Shown piece after piece: positions 38,306 to 47,225 of a stretch of DNA of 64,000 nucleotides. Location of the stretch: the NCBI GenBank assembly GCA_009692685.1, contig SHYS01000001.1, positions 124,001 to 188,000 of the forward strand. Direction: 5' to 3'. The notes below the pieces were generated by a model. The model saw only the letters and a list, made by a program, of their open reading frames with translations. It was not told the DNA's origin and did no database searches. The stretch comes from Dehalococcoidia bacterium. Lineage in GTDB: Bacteria; Chloroflexota; Dehalococcoidia; UBA2979. Each line of letters begins with the position of its first letter. The first letter of the stretch is position 1. Both the position numbers and the translations under genes were made by a program.

Positions 38306-39031
38306 GTGGACGCACGTCTCGCCAGAGTGATTGCTGAGGGGCCGGCCGCGACGCCACTCATCGAGCTTCCGGGTGGCACGTTCGTGATGGGGTCGGATGG
38401 GCGCCCTGACGAACTGCCGCGCCACCCCGTGACCATCGACGCGTTCGCCGTCGCGCTCGGGCCCGTGACCAACGCGGAGTACCGCCGCTTCTTGGAAGCC
38501 ACCGGCTTCGAGGAGCCACGTTTCTGGGGCGATCCGCATTTCACCGAGGCCGGCCGCCCAGTAGTCGGGATTAACTGGTACGACGCCGTCGCGTATTGCG
38601 AATGGCTGTCGACGGTCCTCGGACGCGCGTGCCGGCTCCCCACCGAGGCCGAGCGCGAGTTCATGGCCCTTGGCGGTGTGACCGACGGCCGGGCCTACCC
38701 CTGGGGCGACGAGCCTTGGAGCGAAGGCGTGTTCGCGTTCGGGGCAGCCGGTATGGACCGTCCGATTCCCGTGGGAACCACCGAGCCGAACGACTACGGC
38801 CTGTACCACGTGGCGGAGAACGTCCACGAATGGTGCAGCGACTGGTACCAGCCGGGGTACGCGATGGAGCCCTCGATAAACCCGACTGGCCCCGAGGAAG
38901 GCGTGCGCAAGGCCTCGCGAGGTGGTTCGTGGCGCCATCGGATCAAGGTGGCGCGGATCGTGGCGCGTTCGTCGCTCGACCCCGGCCGCCGCTACAACGA
39001 CTACGGCTTTCGCATCTACGCCGCGGTCTAA
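38306..39031 (+). CDS. SUMF1/formylglycine-fold protein without the catalytic cysteines
   Basis: 241 residues from GTG 38306; the frame opens earlier at 38183 but that part overlaps the rex promoter region. ELPGGTFVMGSDGRPDELPRHPVTIDAFAVALGPVTNAEYRRFLEATG, GINWYDAVAYCEWLSTVLGRACRLPTEAEREF, LYHVAENVHEWCSDWY and KASRGGSWRHRIKVARIVARSSLDPGRRYNDYGFRI are the SUMF1 blocks. True formylglycine-generating enzymes have a Cys pair after GGS; here the segment is RHRIKVARIVARS, so sulfatase activation is unlikely. The role may be carbohydrate or small-molecule binding, or an EgtB-like/uncharacterised reaction. Confidence 0.8.
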   Translation: MDARLARVIAEGPAATPLIELPGGTFVMGSDGRPDELPRHPVTIDAFAVALGPVTNAEYRRFLEATGFEEPRFWGDPHFTEAGRPVVGINWYDAVAYCEWLSTVLGRACRLPTEAEREFMALGGVTDGRAYPWGDEPWSEGVFAFGAAGMDRPIPVGTTEPNDYGLYHVAENVHEWCSDWYQPGYAMEPSINPTGPEEGVRKASRGGSWRHRIKVARIVARSSLDPGRRYNDYGFRIYAAV

Positions 39032-39059
39032 CGGACAGCCAGTCCGCCTTGCCCGTGCC

Positions 39060-39482
39060 TCAGCGGTTCGCCTGCCTGGACCCGGAGGCGAGCAGTCGAT
39101 CCCCGAGGAGCAGGCGCAGCGCAAGCCCGCCGACGATGAGCCCGGAGATTGCGCCCGTCATGTCGGCGCCCCAGTCGACCAGTGACGGATCGCGCCCCAC
39201 TTTGCCCTGTGCCAGTTCGGTGAGTGCGGCGAAGATCCAGAGCCACAGGAGGAGCATCACGAGCGCGCGTCGCGGTGAACGTCGCGCGAATCTGCTGGCC
39301 ACGAACGCGCCCGCGAGGGCCACGCCGAGTAGTCCGAAGGCCATGGCGTGTCCGAGGCCGCACGGGATTCCGAGGAGGCAGTCGTCGCCCTCCTCGAGGG
39401 CGATCGGCGTGAGCGTCAGGGCCAGAATCGCAGCGGCCATCGCGAATGTCGCGAATAGCGACAGCCGGCGGAGCATCGTCAC
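39060..39482 (-). CDS. VanZ-like membrane protein
   Basis: 140 residues from GTG 39482, chosen because GGAGG lies 6 bases upstream (the frame opens at 39512). Three to four membrane helices: LSLFATFAMAAAILALTLTPI, AMAFGLLGVALAGAFVAS, ALVMLLLWLWIFAALTELAQ and MTGAISGLIVGGLALRLLL. GHAMAFGLLG, ELAQ and DWGADMTGAISG are the VanZ signature pieces. VanZ proteins affect teicoplanin susceptibility; the general role is unknown. It is convergent with the SUMF1 gene. Confidence 0.8.
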   Translation of the reverse strand: MTMLRRLSLFATFAMAAAILALTLTPIALEEGDDCLLGIPCGLGHAMAFGLLGVALAGAFVASRFARRSPRRALVMLLLWLWIFAALTELAQGKVGRDPSLVDWGADMTGAISGLIVGGLALRLLLGDRLLASGSRQANR

Positions 39483-39555
39483 AGATAGCCTCCAAGAGTC
39501 GAATGGCGACACTTAGCTTACGTCTCAGCGGCGGACGCCGCTCGCGGGACGAGAG

Positions 39556-39933
39556 ATGGCGCCCGCGTTCGAGGGGCACGTGACCATGTCGGCGCAGCGC
39601 AACGTCGAGAGCCGCGTTGCACCTGAGCACGTCGATTCCTATGTTGCGCAGGCGCGTGCTACCGCCGGTTTGCGTTAGCACCCGATGACGCCGTATCTCC
39701 ACCAGATCGAGTGCCCGGTGCTCGTGGTCGGTGGTGGCAAGGATGTGGTCGCGGGTGCCGGTGGCAGCGTCGTCATCGCCCGGGCGATCGGCGCCAACGC
39801 GAGGTTGGAGATCCTGCAGGAGGCCGGCCACGGCGTGTATCGGCAGGCGGCGGACGATTACCGTGCGCTGCTCCTCGAGTTCCTCGCGCAGCACAGCCTG
39901 ATCGAGATCGCGGCACCTGCCACGAGACGATGA
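39556..39933 (+). pseudogene. C-terminal remnant of an alpha/beta hydrolase, with in-frame TAG
   Basis: The frame from ATG 39556 meets TAG at 39676 and continues in the same frame to 39933. Downstream of the stop, HPMTPYLHQIECPVLVVGGGKDVVAGAGG...ARLEILQEAGHGVYRQAADDYRALLLEFLAQ is the last third of an alpha/beta hydrolase, with the acid (GGGKD) and the catalytic His (EAGHGVY). The nucleophile elbow (GxSxG) and core sheet are missing. It is a truncated and interrupted gene. Confidence 0.75.
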
Positions 39934-39981
39934 GCAAGCCGCCGCCCGCCAAGGCGTGGCCTGGCGTGGGAAGGTACAGCA

Positions 39982-40980
39982 ATGCGTCGCATCTCCATTG
40001 GTGTGAACTGGCAGGGTCCCCTGGATCGCGACGGTATGCTTGCCGACGCGCAGGTAGCCGACGACGCCGGCGTCCACATGATCACGGTCGCCGAGGCGTG
40101 GGGTCGGGATGCGGTGACCCTGCTGGCGCTGCTGGCCTACACCACGAAGAACGTGCAGCTCGGCACATCGATCATCAGCACGTACTCGAGGACGCCGGCG
40201 GCGATCGCGCAGCAATTCACGACGCTTGACCAGGTGTCCAACGGGCGGATGATGATCGGGCTCGGGACATCTGGTCCGCAGGTGATCGAGCACTTTCACG
40301 GCATCCCGTTCGGCAAGCCGATCACCCGGCTGCGCGAGTACGTCGAGATCATCAACATGCTGGTGGCTGGTGAGCCGTTGCATTACGAGGGCAAGATCTT
40401 CAAGCTCGACCGCGGGTTCTCGCTCCGGCACCTCGGCGACCTGCCGAGGCGCCACATCCCGATCTTCCTCGGCTCACAGGGGCCGGTATCGGTGAAGCTT
40501 GCCGCCGAACTTGCTGATGGCTGGCTCGCGCCGGCCGCCGGCAAGGGCGGTTGGAAGTCCCAGGTCAGCGACTTCCGAGCGCAGGTCGCCTCCTTCGGGC
40601 GCGACCCGAACAGCGTGGAGATCACCGCGGGCGGCGCGCATGTCACCACGGAGCCGGAGAAGGTCTACGACAGCGTCCGGCAGCAGACGGCGTTCTACAT
40701 GGCGAAGATGGGAGAGTTGCACTACCAGAACTTCCACCGGATTGGGCTCGGTGAAGTCGCCGACGAGGTGCGCCGGCTCTGGCGCGACAGTGGCTCGGCG
40801 GCTGCATACGCCGCAGTGACCGACGACGTGGTGAAGACTCGCGCCTACGCCGGTCCCGTCGAGGGCGCCATCGACTGGGTCGAGGAGCAGAAGGAAGCTG
40901 GTTACACCCAGCACAGCGTCTCGATCGCCGAGCGCGACACGAAGAAGCGCAGGGAGATCTACCGCCAGCTCGTCGGTTAG
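39982..40980 (+). CDS. LLM-class flavin/F420-dependent oxidoreductase
   Basis: 332 residues from ATG. ISIGVNWQGPLDRDGMLADAQVADDAGVHMITVAEAWGRDAVTLLALLAYTTKNVQLGTSIISTYSRTPAAIAQQFTTLDQVSNGRMMIGLGTSGPQVIEHFHGIPF is the luciferase-like TIM-barrel start with the RTP and GLGTS blocks typical of F420-dependent members. The substrate is unknown. It ends 20 bases before a perfect 20-bp inverted repeat that probably terminates it. Confidence 0.88.
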   Translation: MRRISIGVNWQGPLDRDGMLADAQVADDAGVHMITVAEAWGRDAVTLLALLAYTTKNVQLGTSIISTYSRTPAAIAQQFTTLDQVSNGRMMIGLGTSGPQVIEHFHGIPFGKPITRLREYVEIINMLVAGEPLHYEGKIFKLDRGFSLRHLGDLPRRHIPIFLGSQGPVSVKLAAELADGWLAPAAGKGGWKSQVSDFRAQVASFGRDPNSVEITAGGAHVTTEPEKVYDSVRQQTAFYMAKMGELHYQNFHRIGLGEVADEVRRLWRDSGSAAAYAAVTDDVVKTRAYAGPVEGAIDWVEEQKEAGYTQHSVSIAERDTKKRREIYRQLVG

Positions 40981-41000
40981 CGGACTGCACGAGCATCGAT

Positions 41001-41047
41001 GCTCGCGCCACTAGCCGAGGACGCCGCCCTCGGCTAGTGGCGCGAGC
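41001..41047. terminator. perfect 20-bp inverted repeat between convergent genes
   Basis: 41001-41020 is exactly complementary to 41028-41047 with a 7-base loop ACGCCGC. It lies between the LLM gene and the convergent FIST-kinase remnant, and contains that remnant's stop codons in both frames. Directly before it, GAGCATCGATGCTC (40991-41004) is a second, overlapping palindrome. A bidirectional terminator is the simplest reading, though no T-runs flank it. Confidence 0.75.
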
Positions 41048-41795
41048 GGCAACCAGATCGAGAGAGTGCCGCCGCCGCTCTCGCCAGAGGCGCTGATGTG
41101 CCCCCCATCTCCGCGAGCAGGCGCTTGGCCAGCGCCAACTCGAGGGAGGCCCCGTCGCCGCCGTCAAAGCGCCGGCCCTCATCGCCCGTGGGGTCGGCCC
41201 CGGTCGTCGACTCGCTCGCCTCGGGGCCGAACGAGTCCCAGCCGCCGAGTGAACCCGTCGAGATACACAGGCTGTTGCCGTAGAAGCCGACGGCGCCGAT
41301 CTGCCCGCTGGCCAGCTCGGAGCCAACCACGACCACCGTTTCCTCGAAGGCGTCACCGTCGCCGGCCAGGCCGCCGGTGACGGTGACGCCGGGCTCGAGT
41401 TTCGCGGTAAGGCCTCGCACGAATTCGCTGCCGTTCACGCGTAGCCCGTTGGATAGCACGAGTACGTACTGCAGGTCGGGGGCCGCCAGCTGATCCGCCA
41501 GGCGCTCGCCCGCCGTCACGCTCTCAGCGCCATCGATGAGGGTGGAGGCGGTGCGCACGCGCGTGCGGTCGAGGTCGACCCGGGCGACCGCGAGGGTGTC
41601 GTTCGTCACCGAGGCGCCAATGATCTCGCCCAACGTGGAGCAGCCGAGGAAGGCGGCGCCGGGGAAGGCGGCAACGACTGCGCCCCACTCCGAGGCCAGT
41701 GTGCGCCTTGCGCCAAACGCGAGCACCAGCCGCTCACCCTGCGCGGGTAGCTGAGCCGGAGCTGCACCATTCCAGCGATCGCCATGTACCCGCAC
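41011..41795 (-). pseudogene. collapsed FIST-domain sensor histidine kinase gene
   Basis: From GTG 41795 the frame encodes a FIST_N domain (LAFGARRTLASEWGAVVAAFPGAAFLGCSTLGEI, VLVLSNGLRVNGSEFVRGL, VTVTGGLAGDGDAFEETVVV, AVGFYGNSLCISTGSLGGWDSFGPE). It then jumps straight into the tail of a histidine-kinase ATPase domain (GASLELALAKRLLAEMG). Adding one G to the run at 41101-41106 restores the expected end GGHISASGESGGGTLSIWLPL and the stop at 41011; as written the frame ends at 41034. FIST_C, the dimerisation domain and most of the ATPase are gone. Deletion plus frameshift make it non-functional as a kinase. Confidence 0.75.
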
Positions 41796-42078
41796 GAGTC
41801 CCCCACCCCTCTCAGCGGCCGCTATTGTTCGATTAGACGACGGCGCCCCACGCTGACCTAGCAGAATCTGGCAAGGTGAGCGCGCGCGCGTGCGCTCAAT
41901 ACGCAACCCGTATGAATCGTCGTCAAGAATCCGGGCCCGTGCAGGGATCGGGGCATTGTCGGCGCAGTGGCAGTGGGGTTCTGAGGTCTGAGATTCGCAT
42001 GCACATCGGATAGCGAACATAATGATTGCCATGACCGCCCACGAGCGGGAATCGATCGGATGTTCAGCTCCCCCGGGG

Positions 42079-42582
42079 CTACCCAGCCTCGAGGATGGCG
42101 TCGCGGAGGAACCGGAGGCTTCGCGTGGTGAACTCCACCATGTTCTCACCACGGTCGGCAATGCCCGTTTCGATCACCTGGATTCGGGCCACCGGGCCGG
42201 CCACGGCCATCGTGGTGCGCCCCGCTGGCGCACCCGTGCGGCCGCCGGTCGGACCGGCGAGGCCAGACTCGGCGATCGCCCAGGCGCAGCCGAGGCGCTC
42301 GCGCAGGGCCTGGGCGAGGAAGGCCAGCATCTCGGTGGTAGTGCCCTGGTAGTTGGCGTACTGCTCCGCCGGCACGCCAACGAGGGCGATGCGGGAGTTG
42401 AGGGTGTAGACGACCGCGCCACCTGCGTAGTATCGGGAGGCGCCCGCCACCCAGAGCAGCGCCGACGAGATCAGCCCCCCCGTGGTCGCTTCCGCGACTG
42501 CGACACGTTCGCCTCGAGCGATCAGGCGTTCCCCGATCTCATTGGCGAGCGCCTCTTGCTCGGCGGTCAAGAACGTAGACAT
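42079..42582 (-). CDS. pncC: stand-alone CinA C-terminal domain (NMN amidohydrolase)
   Basis: 167 residues from ATG 42582 with GGAGG upstream; the frame opens at 42642. EIGERLIARGERVAVAEATTGGLISSALLWVAGASRYYAGGAVVYTLNSRIALVGV and AWAIAESGLAGPTGGRTGAPAGRTTMAVAGPVARIQVIETG match the PncC/CinA C-terminal fold (usual ES-x-TGG is EATTGG). It would deamidate NMN to nicotinate mononucleotide. It differs clearly from the CinA C-terminus encoded at 15310. Confidence 0.8.
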   Translation of the reverse strand: MSTFLTAEQEALANEIGERLIARGERVAVAEATTGGLISSALLWVAGASRYYAGGAVVYTLNSRIALVGVPAEQYANYQGTTTEMLAFLAQALRERLGCAWAIAESGLAGPTGGRTGAPAGRTTMAVAGPVARIQVIETGIADRGENMVEFTTRSLRFLRDAILEAG

Positions 42583-42742
42583 CGCAGCCTCCACACCGGT
42601 ACAGCTCGGACTGGGTACTGAGGCCCGCATGGTAGCTCGCATGCGCCCTCGAGGTGACGGGCGTGGGCCTCGGGGAAGGCCGAGTGCGCGCGATCCGCAC
42701 CGACATCCCCGTGCTACCGACGCACGACCGGGCCGGTGTCGA

Positions 42743-43957
42743 CTACCTCGAAGGCGCTACCGGCACGCGCTTCAGCTGGTTGAGGTCGTCGTCCCATCGA
42801 TGGTCTGTCGCGCCGCTGATGTACCAGTTCGAGCCGTTGTCGGCGACCAACATCCCGTACTTGCGGAGGGCATCGAAGACCACACGCGCCTGTCCTCGGT
42901 ACGCGGAGGTGGCGAAGTCGGCGCGCAGCCGGAGGCGCAGGCCCATCGGAGGTGCGTTCGGGTCGGTGATCGAACTGGCCACGTGTGTCGCGGGGCTAAT
43001 GTAGGCGCGCTGCGTCCTCGATACCGTGAAGCGCAGTGCGTGCGCGATGCGCCCCGCCTGCACCTCGTCGTACCGCACCAGCCCGGCGAGGATCGGTAAT
43101 CCCGCCGCGTCTGCCGAGGTCCACCAGCTGGGCCGCAGTGCGTTCGAGCGCAGGTCGAAGATGGCGCCGGAGCCCGCTCGCCAGCCGCCCGGCCCGCCCT
43201 CGAGGGCGTACAGCTCGTAGAGCTTGCACGCGCCGCGTCTCACGATCAGTGCGTGACCGTCGGAGCCCGCCTCGATGGGTACGTTCGCGGGGATCGGGTA
43301 CGGTCCGGCGTCGCTCTCGCTTGCGTACTGGAACTGGACGGGGACAGTCGGCTGTCCCTCGGGCACCACCACGTACGGGATCCCGTATTCGGGGTTCGAG
43401 CCGAAGTCGGCGTGGAGGAAGCGGTTGCCACCGCTGCCGAGGATGTACTGCATGTAGCCGGCCGAGTTGGGGTGGACGGGCAGCCCGGAGACCGGAGTCG
43501 CCCAGTGGTTGTCGTCGGGGAAGAGCGAGCAGCCGCTGTCGCCGATGGCCCGCGAGCCGCCTCCGCTGGCGACTGCTGGTGGCGAGGCGCGACAGATCAC
43601 CACGGCGGGCATCGAGGGCACGGCGCCACCGAGGAAGCGACGGTTCACCTGCGCCGGCGCGCCCCTGAGGTGGCCGACGAACGCACCCTGCTCGTAGACC
43701 CAGAACGAGGCGAGCACGCAGCCGCGCCTGGCAGCGACCGTCGATACCGCCTCGATGGTCCCGCCGCCCCAGTAGCCCAGCGCCAGCCCATTCGCGGGCA
43801 GCGAGCCCGAGATCTCACCCGGCTCCGGCCACTGCCCCGGCGCCTGGCCCGCTGCGTGGTGCGCGTCTGATGACCACACCACGCTGGCGAGTAACACCAC
43901 GACCGACAGGACGCCCGCGGGAATTCGACGTGAAACCGTCACCTGCGGACCATTCAC
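42743..43957 (-). CDS. large secreted protein of unknown function
   Basis: 404 residues. A signal peptide occupies about residues 1-37 (RRIPAGVLSVVVLLASVVWSSDAHHAAG). The mature part contains FPDDNHWATPVSGLPVHPNSAGYMQYI, YGIPYVVVPEGQPTVPVQF, GSDGHALIVRRGACKLYELYAL and PPMGLRLRLRADFATSAYRGQARVVFDALRKYGMLVADNGSNWYISGATDHRWDDDLNQLKRV. I have seen the last block (KYGM-x-LADNGS-x-WYISG-x-x-D-x-RW) in secreted proteins of many bacteria with no assigned role. It has few cysteines and no obvious catalytic motif. Confidence 0.75.
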   Translation of the reverse strand: MNGPQVTVSRRIPAGVLSVVVLLASVVWSSDAHHAAGQAPGQWPEPGEISGSLPANGLALGYWGGGTIEAVSTVAARRGCVLASFWVYEQGAFVGHLRGAPAQVNRRFLGGAVPSMPAVVICRASPPAVASGGGSRAIGDSGCSLFPDDNHWATPVSGLPVHPNSAGYMQYILGSGGNRFLHADFGSNPEYGIPYVVVPEGQPTVPVQFQYASESDAGPYPIPANVPIEAGSDGHALIVRRGACKLYELYALEGGPGGWRAGSGAIFDLRSNALRPSWWTSADAAGLPILAGLVRYDEVQAGRIAHALRFTVSRTQRAYISPATHVASSITDPNAPPMGLRLRLRADFATSAYRGQARVVFDALRKYGMLVADNGSNWYISGATDHRWDDDLNQLKRVPVAPSR

Positions 43958-44046
43958 TCGGGCGCGCGAGCACGCGCCTGCCGGTAACTATCGGCAGGCA
44001 TCACCCCGGAGGTCCAGCCCCATCGAGGGGCAGGCGGGTGGAGAGG

Positions 44047-44253
44047 TCAGGAGCGCAGCGAGAGCTGCCAGGCGTTGTACGCCTCGGCCTTGGCGGCGGC
44101 CAGCCGCTCGAGCTCGATGCGGGCATTCTCGTCGAACACCTCGACGGCCACGGCGCCCAAGACGCCGGAGGCGGCGAAGCGCGCCTCGTACCGTCGATGG
44201 CTGGCGTTGGCCACTTCGTAGGCGCGACGTTTCTCGACTCGGTCGTTTGTCAT
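44047..44253 (-). CDS. small helical protein of unknown function
   Basis: 68 residues from ATG, with GGGGAACC just upstream. The sequence is Ala/Glu/Arg-rich and almost wholly helical (EKRRAYEVANASHRRYEARFAASG, IELERLAAAKAEAYNAWQLSL). No family recognised. It faces the small gene at 44448 across a 194-base gap that contains nothing else I can identify. Confidence 0.5.
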   Translation of the reverse strand: MTNDRVEKRRAYEVANASHRRYEARFAASGVLGAVAVEVFDENARIELERLAAAKAEAYNAWQLSLRS

Positions 44254-44447
44254 CGGTTCCCCGGCAATCTACTGATGCAATTAGTGTAGTCGTCGCCGCA
44301 AACCGGTGCCGGTCGGCTCACAAGTCGACGCGTGCTCGTCGGAGGCCGGAGCTACCGAGGACGACGGCAGTTCAGATGTGCCCTCGGCAGGGCGCTTCGA
44401 CGGGTGTTATCGTGAAGATCTACAGTTCGTAGCCGAAGGAGCGCCAT

Positions 44448-44582
44448 ATGGGCGACAAGAGCCCGAAGAGCGCAGCCAAGAACAACAAGCAGAAGGCGAC
44501 CCAGAAGGCCTCGAAGCAGGTCGGCCGCACCGCACCGGCCACCACCTCCACCACCATCATCCCCCCCGGCAAGCGCGGCTAA
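44448..44582 (+). CDS. 44-residue basic protein (MGDKSPKS family)
   Basis: ATG 44448 follows GAAGGAGCGCC at good spacing. The product starts MGDKSPKSAAKNNKQKATQK and is rich in Lys, Gln, Ser and Thr with a Pro/Gly/Lys/Arg end (PPGKRG). Very similar short proteins with MGDKSPKS starts are known to me from actinobacteria and related genomes, without a function. Extreme charge and disorder suggest nucleic-acid binding (inference). Confidence 0.6.
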   Translation: MGDKSPKSAAKNNKQKATQKASKQVGRTAPATTSTTIIPPGKRG

Positions 44583-44659
44583 CGCCCCGCCCCTCGAGTC
44601 GGTCGGAGCCCTCGCGGGTCGCCCGCGCTTCTCGAGGATGGCGGCAGCACGGGCCGGAA

Positions 44660-45055
44660 GGCGAGCGCGCGTAACTCACCAACAATACGCACGGCGCCCC
44701 AGCATCGGTTCTCGCGTGCCAGTCGCAGGATCAGCGCGCGCAGCTCATGGTCGATGCCCGGTCGCCCAGGCTGACGACCACGACTGTTCCAGGTCCCATA
44801 CCGGCGCCAGGCGGTGCGGTGCCAGCTGATCACCGTCTCGGGTTGAACGAGGTGTAGATGCGAACGCCAGGGGGTCCACGCTCGCGCGACGGCAGACCAG
44901 AAGAGGCAGTCCTCGTTTCGTAAGCGCGGCCGCTTCGGCCCGCGCGCATAGACGGCGAGCTGTTGGCGCAGCACGAGGGCCTCCATCAGCAGGTCGTCGC
45001 GAGAGTACAGCAGCCGTCGCATGGTACCGAGCAAGAGGTTCAGGTAGAGACGCAT
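44660..45055 (-). pseudogene. 5' fragment of an integrase-type transposase gene
   Basis: From ATG 45055, EALVLRQQLAVYARGPKRPRLRNEDCLFWSAVARAWTPWRSHLHLVQPETVISWHRTAWRRYGTWNSRGRQPGRPGIDHELRALILRLARENRCWGAVRIVGELRAL is the N-terminal part of transposases with an rve core (IS3/IS481-like). The DDE catalytic core is absent; after about residue 130 the frame turns into unrelated sequence. No inverted repeats were found. Confidence 0.75.
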
Positions 45056-45229
45056 GGTGACATCCGGTCGGCCATCATCCTCCCCACCAGCGCCTCGATC
45101 CCACCCCGATGGGATCTTGCACCTTCACGGGCACAGTCAACCACGCATGCGTTGATTGCCATATGCGTATGTGTGCCGATGCCATAGAGTCCACGTGAAT
45201 CTCACCAAGTGGGCGTCACCTGAGGGAGC

Positions 45230-47080
45230 ATGACTTCGATGAATTACTGGACGCGGCGCTCAGTCATCCGCGGTACTGGCCTCGGGATTGTGGGCATTGC
45301 CGGGGCAGCTCTGCTGGGCTGCGGCGGCACGACGGTCGACGAGGTGCGAGTCGACGTAACGCCGCCACCGAGCCGCGGCACGGCGCTCTATTCCCGGGAG
45401 CAGTACCCCTCCATGGGTAAGGTGGGCGCCGACCAAGTGCGCATCCCGCCGGGGGTCTACACGGAGCCGATCCCACCGACGCCGGCGGAACGCGACATCC
45501 TGGCAAACGGACGCTATGGCGGCACGCTGCGCACGCGCTACCTCGACCCACCGAGTATGGACTTCAACCGCACCCTATCGTGCACCATCAACTCGACAAT
45601 GGATTACACGAAAAACAAGCTGACCCGCGCCGCGTTTGGGCCCTACGCCGAACAGTTCCGAGTGACCATCGAGCCCGATCTGGCTGAGAAGTGGGAGATG
45701 AATGGGGACGCTACGCAGTTCACCTTCCATCTCCGCAAGGGTGTGAAGTTCCACAACGTGGCACCCGTGAATGGCCGCGAGTTCACCTCGGACGACGTGA
45801 AGGCAAGCGTCGAGCGATACCGCGGCCCAGGTGTGCAGCGCGACGTTTGGGCCGTTGTGGACCAGATGGAGTTCCCTGACAAATACACCGCCATCTTCAA
45901 GTTGAATCAGCCGTTGGCGGACTTCCCAACGAACATTGCGGCTTGGTCGCATATGGATGCGCGCGAGTTGATCGAGGCGCCGGACATCATGAAGGCGAAG
46001 GCGATCGGTACTGGACCATTCCTCCAGGAGTCGTGGGTGCCGAAGGAGCGGTCGGTGTTCGTGCGTCACCCCGACTACTTCGAGAAGGGGTTGCCGTTCC
46101 TCGACCGGGTGATCACCGACGTTCAGGAGGACACTGCGGTTACACGCGCGGGGTTCTCGACGGACAACTGGTTCAATTGGGCGGCAACCAATGAACAAGA
46201 CGCCCACGAGATGGCGCGGCAAGTGAAGGACGCGGTGTACCAGAAGGTACCCAACGTGGTGGGGAACAACACCTCGGGGATGCACTTCCAGATGAAGAAC
46301 CCGCGTTTCCAGGACGAGCGGGTGCGTCGAGCGGTGTCCATGGCGATTAACCGGATGGAGTGGGATCAGGCGCGCTACTCGGGCGAGGGCGGCGGCTACT
46401 CGCTCTCGCCGATCCCATGGCCCTACTTGCACCCTAGCCGTCCAAAGAACGCGGATCAGGGCCCCTGGTACCAGTACAACCCGGCAGAGGCCTCGAAGCT
46501 TCTGCAGGCGGCGGGGTATTCGGCGGCGAACAAGCTGACGATTGATGCGCCGGTCTGGTACGCGCGCAACGACTATCGCGAGCTGATGGTCCCGATGTTC
46601 CAGAAGGTGCCCGAGATCGACTTCAAGGTCCGCCAAGTGGACAACCCAACGGCCGTGCAGATGCTGAACGACCGCAACTACGAAGACACGATGAACATTA
46701 CCTACGGACCGCCGGTGTACGCGGTTGACCAGGCGCTGTATCCCTTCTACCACTCGAAGGCTGGCCTGAATCACAACAACGTGAACGACCCGGAAATGGA
46801 CCGGTTGGTGACGGCGCAGCGTCGGGAGATCAATCTGGAGCGACAGAAGGAGCTCTGGCAGCAGGCCGAAGACCGCATCTTCGACCAGGTGTGGCAGGTC
46901 TACTGGTGTCGCGAGGCGTTCCAGCGGACGCTCTGGCACAACTACGTGATCAACATCCGCCCGCACGCGATCTCAGGGGCGCTGAACTGCTACGGAGATG
47001 GGAAGGCGCGCGCGGTCTGGCTCGACGCTGGCGCGCCTGGTGCGACGGCGATCATGCCGACCGTGTACGGGGAGCTGTAG
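45230..47080 (+). CDS. family 5 extracellular solute-binding lipoprotein (oligopeptide type)
   Basis: 616 residues; start at 45230 or ATG 45239. The N-terminus WTRRSVIRGTGLGIVGIAGAALLGCGG combines a Tat-like twin Arg with a lipobox (ALLGC), so it is probably a membrane-anchored lipoprotein. EPDLAEKWEMNGDATQFTFHLRKGVKFHN is the SBP_bac_5 start, and RVRRAVSMAINRMEWDQ is a further family block. Such proteins bind peptides, nickel or other solutes for ABC import. No permease or ATPase gene is nearby, so it is an orphan. It lies between two mobile-element remnants. Confidence 0.9.
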   Translation: MTSMNYWTRRSVIRGTGLGIVGIAGAALLGCGGTTVDEVRVDVTPPPSRGTALYSREQYPSMGKVGADQVRIPPGVYTEPIPPTPAERDILANGRYGGTLRTRYLDPPSMDFNRTLSCTINSTMDYTKNKLTRAAFGPYAEQFRVTIEPDLAEKWEMNGDATQFTFHLRKGVKFHNVAPVNGREFTSDDVKASVERYRGPGVQRDVWAVVDQMEFPDKYTAIFKLNQPLADFPTNIAAWSHMDARELIEAPDIMKAKAIGTGPFLQESWVPKERSVFVRHPDYFEKGLPFLDRVITDVQEDTAVTRAGFSTDNWFNWAATNEQDAHEMARQVKDAVYQKVPNVVGNNTSGMHFQMKNPRFQDERVRRAVSMAINRMEWDQARYSGEGGGYSLSPIPWPYLHPSRPKNADQGPWYQYNPAEASKLLQAAGYSAANKLTIDAPVWYARNDYRELMVPMFQKVPEIDFKVRQVDNPTAVQMLNDRNYEDTMNITYGPPVYAVDQALYPFYHSKAGLNHNNVNDPEMDRLVTAQRREINLERQKELWQQAEDRIFDQVWQVYWCREAFQRTLWHNYVINIRPHAISGALNCYGDGKARAVWLDAGAPGATAIMPTVYGEL

Positions 47081-47225
47081 CGAGCCTGCGCGCGCCCAAC
47101 GTCAACAGCGCCGGTCGCATCGAGAGGTGCGACCGGTGACATTCGGTCGGTAGTGCCAAGCCTCGATCCCATGGCGGATGGATCGATCGTGGCGCAACGG
47201 TTCCGCCCGGCAGGGCGCTCGCGGA

